Shown here piece by piece: positions 18,911 through 33,710 of a DNA stretch of 64,000 nt; position 1 is the stretch's first letter, and every line of letters starts with the position of its first letter. The DNA is taken from the NCBI GenBank assembly GCA_003024785.1, contig PUQB01000244.1, positions 124,001 to 188,000 on the forward strand. The letters are read 5' to 3'. This stretch comes from Selaginella tamariscina (taxonomy: Eukaryota > Streptophyta > Lycopodiopsida > Selaginellales > Selaginellaceae). The position numbers and the translations under genes were made by a program. The notes below the pieces were generated by a model that had not been told where the DNA came from, did no database searches, and saw only the letters and a program-made list of their open reading frames with translations.

Positions 18911-21900
18911 CGTGCGTGTTTTACCACATGTTATACGTTATCATTAATCAACTATCAATATTACTAGACCACTTTCCTAGTAAGATGGTTTACCATATTA
19001 ACTAACACACTTGCACATGCACACAGACATATTTTCTAGAAACGATCAAAGTGGAGTCATATGCATAAGCCTTACAACTCGTATGTGTTCTTATATAACA
19101 TACTGATTAAAAGTCAAAAGGTATGTATATTAAACATTATATATACATCAGAATGTTTCAATCATATGGATAAACATAGTGGCTTGTATAAAGGACAAAC
19201 TACTTCTTCTCTACTCGTAAGATAAGTTATCACACACGCGTGTATATGTGTTTGTGTATGTGTTTATGTGTGTGTGCAAATATACACTTACCTGCTCTTA
19301 GAATTTCTGGCGTTGGTTCGCCTAGTGCTCTGCCACAGGTTCCCACCAAAAACTTCTCATAAATCTCTACTAACTCTTTCCATATATTAGCTCTTCTTTG
19401 TTCTTCACTACACTCCTGTTTATCACTAAACTCTTCCTTGATCACGCGGTTGTAAACTTTCACAGCTGTTCTCCATAAAGCAGCGTCTGGGAAATCTCGT
19501 CTCATGGTCATGCACCTATAATTGGCTTAAAGTTAGTGCTCATTTAAAGTTGAGCGCTACTCTTTCTCTGTGTTTAAGTATCCTCGTATGTACTTACACA
19601 CGCTATGTGACTCTGATTAGGATACAAACCAGAAACGCGTTCATATAGCGAAAAGGTTTACATGAGAGAGAGATGTACCTTCCAAGAGCTGCAAGAATGC
19701 CAGGTAAAACCAACTTCTTGCTTTCAGAAGGCATGAGCTTGTAAAGATCTGCTAGAATATCCACAATCCGTTCTTGGAATCCCATAGTGAACACTCTATC
19801 TTGGTCGTCGTCAAGAGTGGCATTCTCAAGCAACCTGTTTCAGTATGCCATTTTAGAAAATAAATAATATATAATTTTAATATAGAGAACGTTAGATATA
19901 TAACGCTCTGAATTTCCTTGGTAGCTATACATATGAACACTGATATTCTCAACTATGCTGCTATATAACTATAGTTACTTATTATTAAAATAATCGTTGT
20001 ATCTTTAAGCGTCTAGCATGATTATCGTAAATGCTGCATCGTTAAATATGACACGAACACACGCACATTCTTATATCAATATATGACCATATGATGTACT
20101 TATGAACGTGGACCTGTCAAGAGCGCCTTTGCAATGCTCAGGCGCTTCACCATCAGGAAGGTACGACAAGATCTGCTGGATGAAACTTGGCCACATCGAC
20201 TCCAGGTGAGTATCCAGCGGTCTCAGAGTTGGTAGAAGTTCTAATGCAGTTCTCTGCACTTGAGGAATTCCTCCCTGCGAAATAAAGCGTCAACACATTG
20301 GAAAGTTTTCAAGGTTAAGTATATAGTTTGATGTAATATACTCGAAACAATATCCTATTTATATGATCTCTAATGAAACCTTTACCCAACCAGTAGCAGC
20401 GCCATCGCAGAAGTTTGTAGGATGGCGTGAAAGCAAATCTACAAGTGTTAAAAGCCGTAAATACGTACTTTGGTTGAACATTTTAAATCCTTGCACGTAA
20501 ACTTCTCCTGCGTTAAGAAAAAAATTAAATAATGACTTAATTAATCAGTTCATGCACAGTAATGAATATTCTAGTAAATTAGCTAAATGCAAAGTTATAT
20601 GAACTCTCTCTCACTCGTGTGTGGGTGTGGGTGTGGGTGTGTTACCAAGGCTTTGAAGAAGTTCTTGTTTTGCCTTTGCCATGACTTTGCTGTTCGGATT
20701 GCATGCACACAAGATAATGTTTTCGTACGCAGTAAATGCGCTTTCAAAATAATCCATTCCCATGCTCCCCTGCCAAGATTATATTATATTACAACATATA
20801 TTAAATATACCACAACAACATTATGGTGCATGAATACATAATAAATACAAATTTTAAACAGCTGCATGTGTGTGTGCGCGTGCAAATTACCTTTGAAGCA
20901 TAAGCATTGATGATTGTTTGCAAAGTGCTGATTGCTGCTAATGCTACCTCCTTGCTGCCGTTAATAATACTTTCTTGAGCAAAAGATAGCATTGCATTCC
21001 ATGCTGAAAAAAAACTGATGTCAAAAAATATACATATATATGTAGAGAGAGAGAGAGAGAGACAGGATATAGTTATAGATTGCCTAATAGATATAGTTGT
21101 AGCTTATGGCGTTTACCTTCACCAAACTTGTCTAGTGTTTGAAACAAGTGCAAAAAAGGCTTCAAAAGACGTCCTATGCCGTTTAATACGAGCACCAAGC
21201 TCTCATCCCATTGTTTCTGGGCAGTATTTCGGCTGTTGGAAAACACAATTGGATAAATACAAAAACGCACACAACGCATATTAGTATGTGTATGGAATAG
21301 TTACCTATGATGAACAAGCATGTGAACCGGTTTGCCACCCTGCATGCCCAACTCTTTCCCAACAGATTCTTCCTTTGAAGATGATGCCGCCTACAGTAAA
21401 ATTATATCACTCGGAGGTATTTGCAATTTACACAAGACGCTATAGCTTGGATATATATATATGGGTGTGTGTGTGTGCATGCGTGCGCAGACAAAACAAA
21501 CACACACAGAATTACGGCCACATTCTATTCGCATATAACATATACGCTAATTACATGTATGTATCTATTGATGTATATATTCACAATAAACACACAAATC
21601 AAGTAGTATCTATTACAGAGGTAAAATGCATAGATATGTGTCTATGTACATACACGAAAGAAATGCGTACATATTATTATGTATTATATGTATAGACATA
21701 CCAGGTGTCGGACTGTCTCTATTAAAGGAAAAAGTAAATTCCATAAGCAATGGTCCCAAAGTGCATTTGAGAATCTGTGACCATGGCTGCTTACAGATTG
21801 AAACAACGTGCGAATCGCTGAATTTCGAACCTGGAAAACGAACAAAAATATAAATTGTTACCGTGACTGAGATCAATGGTAGTTCTATGATTATATTGTT

Positions 21901-24900
21901 TCTTTAGTACAAACAGTCTAGTTGTACAACTACATCAAATATAGGTGACATAGTTTGTGAATACGAACTGCATACATGCAGCCGAAGTAGTGTACGGTGT
22001 AGACAGTATAGGTAGTTTTCAAATAAGTACCTCTGGTCTGTCATCCGTGCCTAGCTTTTGTATGATACCAAAACTGCCAAAAGCAGCTTGTCGCAGTTAA
22101 GATCTCTTCTTCCAGATATTCCACCAGCATCAACTTCGGATATTCTCTCATCGGCATCTTCATTGTCTTGAAGTTCGTTGTTATTATTAACGCCCCTTGC
22201 GAAGAAGTCCGACGTTCCCCACAGTAGTCCCAATGATGTTAAACTTATGTTGATGTCTGTCTTCTGAGCTCCATATGCAGCAGCAACGTCACACAACTGC
22301 ATGCGTGCAAACAAACATCGACATGCATGTCTATATGTCTACTTGTAAATTCATATGTTTGTATGCAGGTGAGCTGTCTAAATGGCACATACACACACGT
22401 GTCCGTACACAGCCAGGCATATCATACATGTACAGCAACTGCGTGTGTGCGTGCGTGCGTGCGTGCGTGCGTGTGTGTGTTTGTTCAAAAATACTTACAT
22501 GTCCATGGCAGTTGCAGGTATTGACATCAGGCAGTCGTTCAGAATAACTTGCAGGCTCTGTTCAAAAGCAGAATGAATGATAATCAGTTTAGAAATTCAC
22601 ACAAATATACTATCATGCATACTTAATGTATTCCGAGTCTAATATATAGCATGCATAAAGTTCGACCATTCTTTATAGAAAATAACTGGTCAATTTATGT
22701 TAATCTTAGTTCTTCGATTTCATTTACAAGGTAAGGAGACAGACGTTCAAGGAAAGCGTAAGATAAGTTACTATTACATTTATTAAGACCGCATACTTGA
22801 TTACCATTTGCATTAAATATCTGTATATGGATAACACATTCAGATTATATATATGTGCATTACCTGAAAACCCAGAGGTACTAAGTCTTTATCAGAGGCA
22901 TTCGCAACTGACCTTAAAAGCTCCAAAATATTTGGCCAGCTGTGATGTAATTTTTCACCATGTCTCTGGTCACATAGAAAATATTAGCATAGTATAATAT
23001 GCAATTTACCTTGTTTAATGCACATACAAATCAATTATTATACTGAATATTTGCTATATTACTATAGTATATCGTTAGAGATAATTGAATTTCCACAGGT
23101 TTAACGATTAATATTAGGGACTGCTGTGTAATGTGTGTGTGTGTGTGGGGTGTGGGGATACTTAAATACTGTCATACATAATAACTACATTGCAGTACTC
23201 CAGAAGGTGTAGTAAATTTTAAGCGAACCCAAACGGACTTCGTGGTTATGACTGTTATAAAAGAGCGCATCGACGGGTTGTATAATCAAGCACTCGAATG
23301 CGTCATTGTTGAATTCCTGCGGTTGTAGGGAAGAATCTTCTCTCGCATCTTTCCGTACTTGGTCAGAGCCTAGTACGGCGCAGATAGCTCTGTCAAGGGC
23401 GTCCAAGGCCACAGACCGCACGTTGGAACTTTCATGCTCTGCCAACTTTTGTTCAACCAGTATAAGCATATGACAGGACATATATAGACAGAGCATTTAC
23501 ATGATCATATACATCTATAGACTTAGCAATTTTATTATCGTAAGGACATGCTATACTATATGTCTCGGTCATATAAATAACACACACCACACACACATGT
23601 ACACACAAATGTTTGGGATATTTATAAGAACCTCTATAAAATGTGCCGTCAATATATCCCAAAAAGCATAAGGTCCTGAAACAAAATATTTAGTATAAAC
23701 TACTGTAAGTAATATATACAGTATACACAATCTATACTTACTGTGAACATTACTCAAGAGTATGGTTATCATGCGCTCCACAGCAAACATCTTAACTCCA
23801 GTTTGCTGCCCTTGAGAACCAGAGCCAGAACTGGTGCCTGTCGTGATTCCCAGAAGCGAGTTGTTTGAAACCTCTCTCAATCCAGAGAGTAAAGAACACA
23901 CGGCTGGTGTGCTCATCATTCCAGAGCTTTCGAACAGCTGCAGAACACTGTTAATATGTGCGTGTGCGAGTATACACACAAGATACATAAGTATACAAAT
24001 TGTCTTTGTATATATATTTATGTAACAAATACATACATATAAAGATTGTATAAATACCTACCCCTCGTACATGTGTCATAAATAAATAAATAAATAAAAA
24101 TTATATATATATATAGCATACAGATACATGTGTATATATACAACACAACACATATATACAAACCTGTGCATCGAGAGTGGATAATATGTTGAAATCGCTA
24201 GATTGACTCCCTTGTTCACGGGTAAATCTGGGTACAACAGCCGAGACTTCCTAGAACAACATGGTTTAGGTGATGTTTATAAAGTAGGATATACATACAG
24301 GTTGTGTCCGTGTATGTATGCATTTTAAGACATGGATTACCTGTGTTGTGGCATGAGGAGAATGAATAACACGGTCGAGTGCAGCTAAAGTCTCCAAAAC
24401 CTGTATAAGGACGTCTCTGATTATAAACCTTTTCGCGGCGGGGCGCACACACACATAATACACGCACGTATAAAATTCAATTACCAATATCCAAGATGTA
24501 CCAAGAACGTTATCGAGCCGATGTGCAATATTGAATACCGTCCTTAGAGCCTGAAAAAGAAGATCATAATAAGTATATTAAATAAGGCATCTATATACAC
24601 CAAAGTAAAAAATATATCCAAATAAATAGAAACATGCAAAGTCATTAGAACTATTGATATTCATTCAGTTACACTATACGTAAGTATACACCGATTCAGT
24701 TTATACAAAGCCTGCTTAATAAGAAATTAGATGGTTAAACTCTTATGTAATAAGTAGTAAGGATATGAACTGTAAGTGCTAGCTTTAATTTATCATAAAT
24801 TTCAGTTCATACTAAGTCGTAACCTGGTAGTAGTAAGGTAATGAACAAAAATAACATGCATTAATACAACACTATTTGATATAATATATAGACGATATAA

Positions 24901-27250
24901 TATGTAATAGAAACAAGAAATACTTGCCTGCACATTTTTAGGAGTAAGCACAACGCTTTCTCGTGGCTCCACGCTCGGTTCGGTGACTCTTTTCAATGCA
25001 GCAGGTGTTAAGGGAATCAATGGAATAAGATGTACTCCACTAAACAAACGCATCTAGCAAGAATAATCAGTAGGCATTATAAATACTTCAATTATTATAT
25101 ACTATTCACCAGTTTATTTTTCTCAGTATAAAGCATTAAAAATATCATGAGATTTCTACCAGCCCACTATCCATATAAATATTATGTATTACACATATAT
25201 ACATATAATAGTATATACCATTCGAATATCTTGTATAAAAAAAAACTCAAATCCTTTACCTGGATACTCTCTCCGGCTCAGCAGGTTGGGCAACGGTAAA
25301 TTTGCAGAGAGAAGCCAAAAACGCATCCCGTGGCTCAACAACACGAAGCACACCGCATGCCTGTAAAGATTATTTGCAGAAATGAATACATTATCTGATG
25401 ACTAGAGGTAGTTTTTACATGTGAGTATGTATGTATCTATGTATATCATTATATAATGGATTATCTGCTAACGAACCTGGGTAAATGCTTGGTAACCTTT
25501 CAATATTTCAAGGACTAGAGCTTCTCCCTGGCACCTGCTTAGACAAACTTTTAGAAATAGTTTACCTATGTGTTTTATTTTAACTTCAGAATGATATATA
25601 TATATATATATATATATATAAGATATTAATACAATAACCTGGAAAGAACTAAGGAGAGAGCTTCTAAAAGGGTACGCCACAGAGCATTCACCATTGCTAT
25701 GCAGAGTGTCACAAAGGGACCCCCACGCATTGTCATTACTGAGGAGTTCGGATTTTCATACCTTGGAGAAGGAACCTGAAGAGAAAGTTCAACATATCAT
25801 TCATATTAAAACCAATCTATCAATAGGCAAGTATCATAAATAATATAAGCGTTGTTATAGTATTAAACTAAGTAGTAAGCGGAAAGAATCGGTCAAAATA
25901 ATATATTATTATTGTAAACTTAATTAAGGATAGTTATATAATAATATTTTATTAGAAGTTAATAAGATTTACCTCTCCAGCCTCGCTTGCCTCATCAGTA
26001 AGAGTGGCTACAGTAAAAACTACTCCCAGCAGGCCTTCAACTGCTAGAGTAATTGCATGTGCTTCACTGGCTATTATCATGGCGGCACCACTTACATCAT
26101 TCTCCATAGACCATTCAATACCTGTATGTAAGCATACATTATATACAAAGATATTGTCTATGTATGTATATTAATAAAAGCACTGATGGATAAGTCGTGC
26201 ACTTCTCCCTCACCTTAAGTTAGATTTTCCTTTTTAGTTAAATAGTAATCATGTTAATAGAATTAAGTATGATACCTTTAGCTTTACTGTTAAACATGCT
26301 GGAGACAGCAGTCCAACTTTCTTCACTTGCTTCGTGTGTCTGTTCATTACAAAAAGAAAAAGATTGTTATACAACAAAGGAAATTACAATTTCGAACCTG
26401 TACGCTTGTGACAATGCGTGCGAGTGACTTCACCATGGCACCAACCACGTTTGCATTTTCTGGTTGCCTGCTCAAAACAAAGTAATTGATTAAACCACAT
26501 ATGCGTGAATAATGTATGTGTGTTGTAAAGCAACCGCCATACATATCAAACGTCTCAAAGAGAAAGCACAAAATCCTGGCTTCAATGCAGAATCCCTGCA
26601 AGAATAATTAATGATAGAATTTAGTTCTTAAATCGTATATATTGTAGCTGTGTGTATACAATAAGAGAACAATCTTACACGCAAAATTTCAAGCACCATA
26701 ATTCGGTTCCAGAATGGTAAACTCGTGTCAGTGCTTTTCACCAGAGAAGTGATAAACACCTGTATGTTTGAGAACCGTCACCATTTATATTATTAAATGT
26801 GTGTGTGTGTGTGTTTATTACCTCACACTCCGCCCTTACAATTGAACTGTATAATCTGATTACATTAGCAACAGCCCGCAAAATAATACGACGAACAGCC
26901 GGTTCACCTCCAGCCTACACATGATTCATTACATGTTAATATATACGTTATATATTGCCATTTACTAACCCCAGTAGTGGTTTTTAGGGAAGTCATCAGT
27001 AAGGAACACACTTGGTGCCGAAGAACCTGAGCAAAAGATAGAGGGTTTAAATGATATATTCGACGCATGTAATGCATCAATGGAGTACAAATGTTTTCAG
27101 TGTACTTAATGCACAAAAAAACGATTAAATAATTTTTATCTAGCAACACGCACAATTACATTAAACGTACCTCTTGATAAGGCTGGATGTTCTTAAAAAG
27201 TGAAATATAATTGGACAGTACGTAGCTGCCATAGATGATAAACAGTTAAA

Positions 27251-27281
<31 letters not shown>

Positions 27282-28488
27282 AAATATCACTCACTCAAGC
27301 ATATCCAAAGCGAAGGTCCTCTGAAGCGAACGAACTGATAACCACGTCGCCTAAGTCAAACAACATATGCAAAGTAAGTCCCTGGTATACCATTGTAGTA
27401 GACCGCTATTAACCTATTAGTATAGATATATGTGTGAGTGTGAATATACATATATATAGGTGCACACATATTCAAAAATAGCTGTGTCTATCTGTACTAC
27501 TATAAACGGTTAAATTTGCCACATATGATACATTCGGCTGTCACACACGCACGCACGCACCTGACCACCAGCTGCAAGTGAAGTAAGATCTTCTAAAAGT
27601 TTAAGTCCAAGCCTGCCTTCTTGCGTCATGATAACTCTAGATTCTGAACTGGATGCCATGATATTTTCCTCAGTCCTATGTTAAGAATCAAGAAACAAAA
27701 TTCCATTCTTCCATTATGTGATGATTAAGACTGAGATTCTAAAACTATAATGCATGAATCTTTAAGAAAACGTATGTGGAGTAATTTCCTTCCCTCCCTT
27801 GCCTCTCACACACATACATGTATATAATTTAGATATTTCTAAAGTACGTACTTTGCTGCCATCATGCTTCGACTAACATCTCCCGAAACAGAGTTGGATC
27901 GTGATGTACGTCTGCTCCCCGCACTCTTATGTGTAGGCAAATCTTCCGCATTCACCACACGCTCAAATATAAGTGCTATAGCTTGCCGTAGTGTTGCCGC
28001 TGCCGTACTTTTAAGAAAAATTAGTCGAGTAAGAACACACACGCACACATGTGAATGCATGTAGTACGTAAACACATGCATATGTACGTAGATACATGCA
28101 TACTTCGTATATATGTGTACTAATGTAGACCATATTGTGCATTATGGGTATGAATACTGAATACTTGAACAGAATTTTATATAGCTGTAAAATAGCTAAA
28201 CAAATTGACAAGAGCATGAAAAAACAGTGTTTACAACACAATACACAAACGTCAATATGTCAGGTAGGTATACTGTAAGTATACATACCAGCATATCTAT
28301 GTACGTATTGTCCTAAGCAAGCACGGTACAGAGTGTATGCAAGTACAAAGCGATACAGGTAATACATACGGGAGCTTACCTCTGAACAGAATCAGGATTC
28401 CGGGAATTCCCAAGTAGTCTAAGGCATAGCCCTAGTAGGATTGCCATGTTAGTCTGTTAAAAAGAACACAGTCACACACATACACACA

Positions 28489-28528
<40 letters not shown>

Positions 28529-29147
28529 TGAGGAACATAGACATGAAAATATGAGCCACACCTCATCCCCTGGATGGAGTTTAGACTGAAGAATAGTGAG
28601 TATCGTTTGTAACGTTTTCAGCTGCAGTATTTCTTCGTTGATTTCACAATGCTGCAGAAAATAAATTAAATCAGCGACGAAAATTAAATAACACAGCGTA
28701 CCTCCTGCAACGTGTCCAGGATTTGTGGAAAAGCCAATGGTGGTACTGCGTCATGAGCCAGAAGCTTTTGCAAACACGACAAACCCAGTACGCTCAGTTT
28801 CACACTCCTCGTGTCGCACGCGAGCATGTATAATCTGAGTACGTCATCACTTCGTGCAATTTGACTAGGATCTGTTCTCAGCTGCATAAACAAAATATAT
28901 AGACATTAACTAGATGTGACTGCAACATGAACGTATATTTGACTCCTACATGTGTTTAAGAATATATGACCGAACTACATGTGTGTGATAATACGTTATC
29001 TGAGTTAAAGTAATACAGTTTGTGTAGTATTTCATTAAGTACCTTGAGAATAGCGTGTTCGGCTGCCTCTTTTACAACGGGGAACTTCCGCCTGGCTTCT
29101 GCCGAAAGAGCTCGCAAATCCGCTTCCAGTGCAGCTGCTAATGCCAT
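17197..29147 (-). CDS. MON2: MON2 homologue, large HEAT-repeat-like Golgi/endosome trafficking protein
   Basis: MON2 is a relative of Sec7-type large ARF-GEFs without the GEF domain and acts in Golgi-endosome traffic. ATG at 29147 gives MALAAALEADLRALSAEARR, nearly the plant MON2 start. About 40 short exons follow, for example 28702-28881 (VLGLSCLQKLLAHDAV), 28562-28651, 28380-28453, 27852-28007, 25640-25778, 24930-25053, 23742-23955, 22864-22966, 21698-21832, 20381-20508 and 19296-19517. The last coding exon near 17399-17300 has RESVSVLLRLVGRELDLSG; the exact stop is uncertain because a poly-T run follows. Conserved blocks include ILTILQSKLHPGDE, NTAQKQWDESLVLVLNGIG, NGSKEVALAAISTLQ and ELLRSVANASDKDLVPLGFQ. 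One-base shifts occur at homopolymers near 23218, 22078 and 17954, each with the matching protein resuming in the next frame. One intron (donor at 24929) is GC-AG. Confidence 0.92.
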
Positions 29148-29636
29148 CTCCTTCAACTCCAAAAGGAAATTTTCGCTCAGAAATCATTCATCCGGATGAT
29201 TTATACAAAGAATTTCGACTCTGTATGGCAGAAATCCTTCGAAAAACATGGAAATACCTGCAGATCTCGCAAATGCAAGTCGTCCAAAGCTGTGATTCTT
29301 GCTGCCGGAACAACTCAAACTTTCCGCAAATCAAAATCTTCATAGAAAACACAGGATTTCCACTCAAAACAACAATTTTTTCTCGCGTGTGCAATTTTCG
29401 GTACACAAATACCTGCAGATCTTCATAGATTGCCGCTCTGCAGAGAATGCGATCCGGAGACCAGCGATCCAACTGTGTGAATGCGCAAAAAGACACACAT
29501 CCGACATCGGTCATACAGAAACTAGGGTAGCATAAGAGAATTCACAAACCCTAATGTAAGTAACACGTGGCGTAGCTTACGTCCTTGATAGAGCCTCTGT
29601 TTGTAGGGTTTATGCGGTAGGGTTAGGGCTGTCGAG
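29148..29636. promoter_or_regulatory. Divergent promoter between MON2 and RLP24
   Basis: The two genes start on opposite strands 489 bp apart. AAACCCTA at about 29548 and TAGGGTTT at 29604 are telo-boxes, typical of plant ribosome-biogenesis genes. ACACGTGGC at about 29567 contains a G-box core. The open frames in this interval read from both strands and look like chance. Confidence 0.5.
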
Positions 29637-30868
29637 ATGCGGCTCGAGAAATGTTGGTTCTGCTCGTCCACGATCTATCCAGGGCATGGGATCCAGTACG
29701 TGCGCAATGATGCGAAGGTAATCTTTCTCTCTCTCTCTCTCTCTCATTTCTAGTTATGTAGATACTCAGGTTCTGTCGTTGTAAAACTCAATATTTCATT
29801 GTATATATGTATTTATAATAAATACATATAATATAACGAGTTATCTGGACTATGATAATCACTACAAATGATTTTATTTGATTAATTAGCGAGTTAATGA
29901 CAAATTTATGTTTATGTAGATATTCAGGTTTTGTCGCTCTAAGTGTCACAGAATTTTAAGATGAAGAGGAACCCACGCAAGGTGAAATGGACCAAGATCT
30001 ATCGCAAGCTTCACGGCAAGGAGCTTCCACAGGTAATATTACATATATTATTAACTATATTCAATAAGCCTTAATTTTATGCGTACATGTTATATATACA
30101 TATATAGCTCTGTGTGTAAAAGCATAATAAATTTTTTATGTTGATATCCATGTCTGTATATGTAATACATAGTAAACATCAGTGAACACATTTAGAATAG
30201 ATGGTGTGTACCTGCTTGAATAATACGGTATATATACTCCAGTAACACATGCAAAGTGTATCAGTAATATATATGTTACTTTATATGTGATGTTACGTTG
30301 TATATATGTATATTTCCATATATGGGTAGAAAACAGCTCTAAATTAACCAGTTGTTTAAGTCGAAATTAGATTAATTATTGAATTATAATTCAACAGGAT
30401 ACTACGTTTGAGCTGGAGAGGAAGCGGAATAGGCCAGAACGATACGACAGAAACATTATGGAGGATACAATCAAGGCAATGAAGAAGATTAGCGACACAA
30501 GAGTCGAACGTGAGACCCGATTCTGGAAGTCTAGGTACGTTATACATATGTGTTTATTAATCTGTAGGGTGACAAGTTCATATATTATGCTCTATATTAT
30601 TATATAGTAATGTTGTATACCTGATGATGTAAATCTATTGGTATTTATGTCTGAGATAGATAGTGTACATACATTGATTGGTTATTTAAACAGGATGAAG
30701 CCTAAGAAGGAGCAAGAGAGGAAGGAAGCTATGGCAGAACTTGAGCAACACATATCACTGGTTAAGGCCCCAGTTGCAATACGAGAAGATCCAAGCCTCA
30801 CTCTACCCACGAAGATGAAAGTTAAAGTTGAAAAACCACCCCAGGAAATACAGGCTATGGAAGATTAA
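29637..30868 (+). CDS. RLP24: Ribosome biogenesis protein RLP24 (L24e family)
   Basis: Four exons: 29637-29717, 29920-30032, 30399-30534 and 30694-30868. RLP24 is a placeholder for ribosomal protein eL24 on early pre-60S particles in the nucleolus. It binds the AAA-ATPase Drg1 and is later swapped out in the cytoplasm. The start [18 protein letters not shown] carries the first Cys pair of the zinc site; exon 2 adds FRFCRSKCH, then [19 protein letters not shown]. Exon 3 has [12 protein letters not shown], and the Lys/Glu-rich tail ends EIQAMED. Length (about 165 residues) is normal. In exon 2 one A appears missing near 29953 (CACAGAATTTTAAG), which shifts the frame just before MKRNPRK. The start is supported by the telo-boxes and by the family N-terminus. 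Confidence 0.93.
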
Positions 30869-31567
30869 CTACCTTAATTAACTTGAGTTTTATCTTCATT
30901 TTCAATTTAATTTAATTTCTTAAAAATTTATTGTTTGCGTCTCTCTATATATATACAGTTGCTTTTTATACTCAAAATATTCACACATAGTTTAAATTAT
31001 ATATAGTTAGAAACATATATCTTTTAAATTAAAGATAATAATTGAGTTAAAGGTTCAACTTAATAATAAACTTACCAGAATGATTAATTAAAATTTATTA
31101 AATAAAACATGATTAAATCTATGAATTTAAAGAATAAATTATTAATATATTTCATTTGATATGATCTATTTATTAATGTAACTAAAATGCATCATACTAA
31201 ATTTAAATGGTGGAACATTTATTTTCACTATAAACAATTTAAAATGATAACTAAACTAAATACACCTATGAACATTGAATAAAACATTAAACATAAATAT
31301 TATCTTATAATTATTATTTCCTTTTTATAATTATTAATTTTTAAACAAAGTTTAAATCTGAAACCAAATCTTATTTATTATCGATCTTAGATATCAAAGA
31401 ATAAAATTTAAAACTAAAATGAAATCTGAACCATTCACATTCTTAAAATATTCCTTACAAAATATTCTAACGATTAAAATCATTCATTAATACACATTAT
31501 AACTTTTTCAAATCCTATATATAATATGCTTATTATAAGGACTTTTAGAGGGTATAGGGTTTGAGCT
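30869..31567. other. AT-rich intergenic stretch
   Basis: Downstream of RLP24 and upstream of the acetolactate synthase subunit. Nothing was recognised except TATAGGGTTT (about 31551), a telo-box 12 bp before the next ATG. Confidence 0.7.
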
Positions 31568-33668
31568 ATGGCTATGGCGATGAAGACGGAGGCTCATGCG
31601 TGCAAGGGCAGTATGTCGATCCATGGCGTGTCGCGTATCTCTCCCCTTACACCGTCCACTGCAATGGCAATTTCTTCGTGGAGCAGCAGGAAGTTTTGCT
31701 GCATTGCGAGAACTGCTGGCTCACAGGTGATCGAGCAGCCCCAGATTCCTGATAAGGCTCCTCCCAGAGCTCCTCTTTTGTAAGTTGTGCGTGAGTCTAA
31801 CTGCTTATGTGTGTGTGTTAAATTTTGTGTGTCACAATTTGTTTATTACATGCCTTGATCATGTATATAAATACATTCATACATATATAGTACATTTGGG
31901 CAGATTCCTGCTACTGACTCTTCGAAAGTATGAGTGTGAGAGAGAATGTGTATAATTTCAAAGTTACATATACCTGGTATGTGTGTGGACATGTATATAT
32001 GCAGCAGAACACGGTGTGTGTGTGTGTGTGTGTGCTATATATGAATCTATGTACATACGTGTAAGCAACTCCTCCTTGTTAGTGTGTCTCAGTGGGATGA
32101 TTCTGTGTGTAATTTCAAACTTAATATAACAGCTATGTTTTACATAGACCTGCGTCTTTATGTGTGTTTATGTTTAATATGACTTACATAGACCTGCGTC
32201 TCTTATGTGTGTGTTTGTGTTTATATGACGTGTCTTTGTATTTAATATGTGCTAACATGTATATATGCAGAAGAACACACGTACACACATATAATATATG
32301 TTTGTTGTATATATGTTTATCAATGCGCACAAGTTGTTCATCGCGCACTGTAGATTCCTAAATACAGCCTATTTATGTGTCTTTACAGCACATGCGCATT
32401 CATATTTTGTTGTGTGTGTTAAAAGTTTTATATCCATATTGTTGTGGGTTTTGAAGGAAGAAGGGAAAGAAATGGAAAAAAAAAAATGCATGACATTTTC
32501 TTTCTGTGTAATTTACATGGAGGAGCTCCTTTATATAAAACACAGAGATATATCCAGACATATCAAAGATGTGTATGTGTATATGCGACATAGATTCGTA
32601 GGTTTTCTTCTGTAGATTTACAAAATGTATAAACTGTATAGTTGTGTATGTATGTATGTATGCTACGTAGTATGAATATATTTCAATTCTTTTCAATATA
32701 TATCCACATCAGTTTTTATACTTCTACGTGTGTGCAGATAGTACAGATACAAAACCGTGTACATACACAGGTGTGTGTAGTACACACACACACACACATA
32801 TAAACTTATATTTATATATACAGGATTCAACGGTACACGATCTCGGTGTTTGTGGGAGACGAGAGTGGGATGATAAATCGGATTGCAGGAGTGTTTTCTC
32901 GCCGTGGATATAATATCGAATCCCTGGCGGTTGGATTAAACAAGGACAAAGCCTTGTTCACCATCGTTGTCTCTGGAACTGATCGCGTTTTACAACAAGT
33001 TATGAAACAGCTTTACAAACTTGTCAATGTAAGAAAGGTAATTAACATTCTCCAAACAGCAGCAGATGGTATCTATCTATATTTTGGTTTTTCATATATT
33101 TCTTAGTTTATATATACATATGTATGTTGTGTGTGCGCGACTTGCTATGCAGGTTGAGGATCTGTCTAAGAAACCAAGAGTCGAAAGGGAGCTCGTACTT
33201 TTGAGGTTGAATGTACCTGCAGCTCAGCGGACAGAGGTACGAGAATTAATAACATTAGTAAATATTATATGCTTAATGCTAATGTAGTAGCGTATGTAGG
33301 TTCTTGGCCTTGTTGACATCTTCAGGGCACGTGTTGTGGATGTAGCGGAGGAATCACTGATTATTGAGGTAAGAATATCATATACTTATAAACTAATTAG
33401 CTACGCAACAAACTTATATGTTTTATTTAATTAGATACAGTTAGATACTAGGTAACGATAATATTCATATATACATAAATATATATTATAGACATAGGTA
33501 CATACCAGTTTTAAGTCTACAAACTTATTCAAGTTTTCTTCTTAAGGTGACTGGTGACCCTGGAAAAATAGCTGCAGTTGAGCGTACAATGAAGAAGTTC
33601 GGGATTAAGGAAATTGCTCGAACTGGGAAGGTACACCCACCTTACAAGAACCATTCGATGTTTGTGTG

Positions 33669-33710
<42 letters not shown>

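Noticed and set aside
26460-26530. A 67-bp intron inside the MON2 exon at about 26396-26594
   Set aside because: The borders look plausible and relatives lack these residues, but the frame is open through it and removal would shift it; left undecided.
29188-29535. Open frames on both strands between MON2 and RLP24
   Set aside because: They lie in a divergent promoter, have no recognisable domain and disagree with the family starts on both sides.
30601-30660. A C/D snoRNA in RLP24 intron 3 (CTGATGATG and CTGA)
   Set aside because: The boxes are only about 35 bases apart, with no closing stem or rRNA guide recognised.
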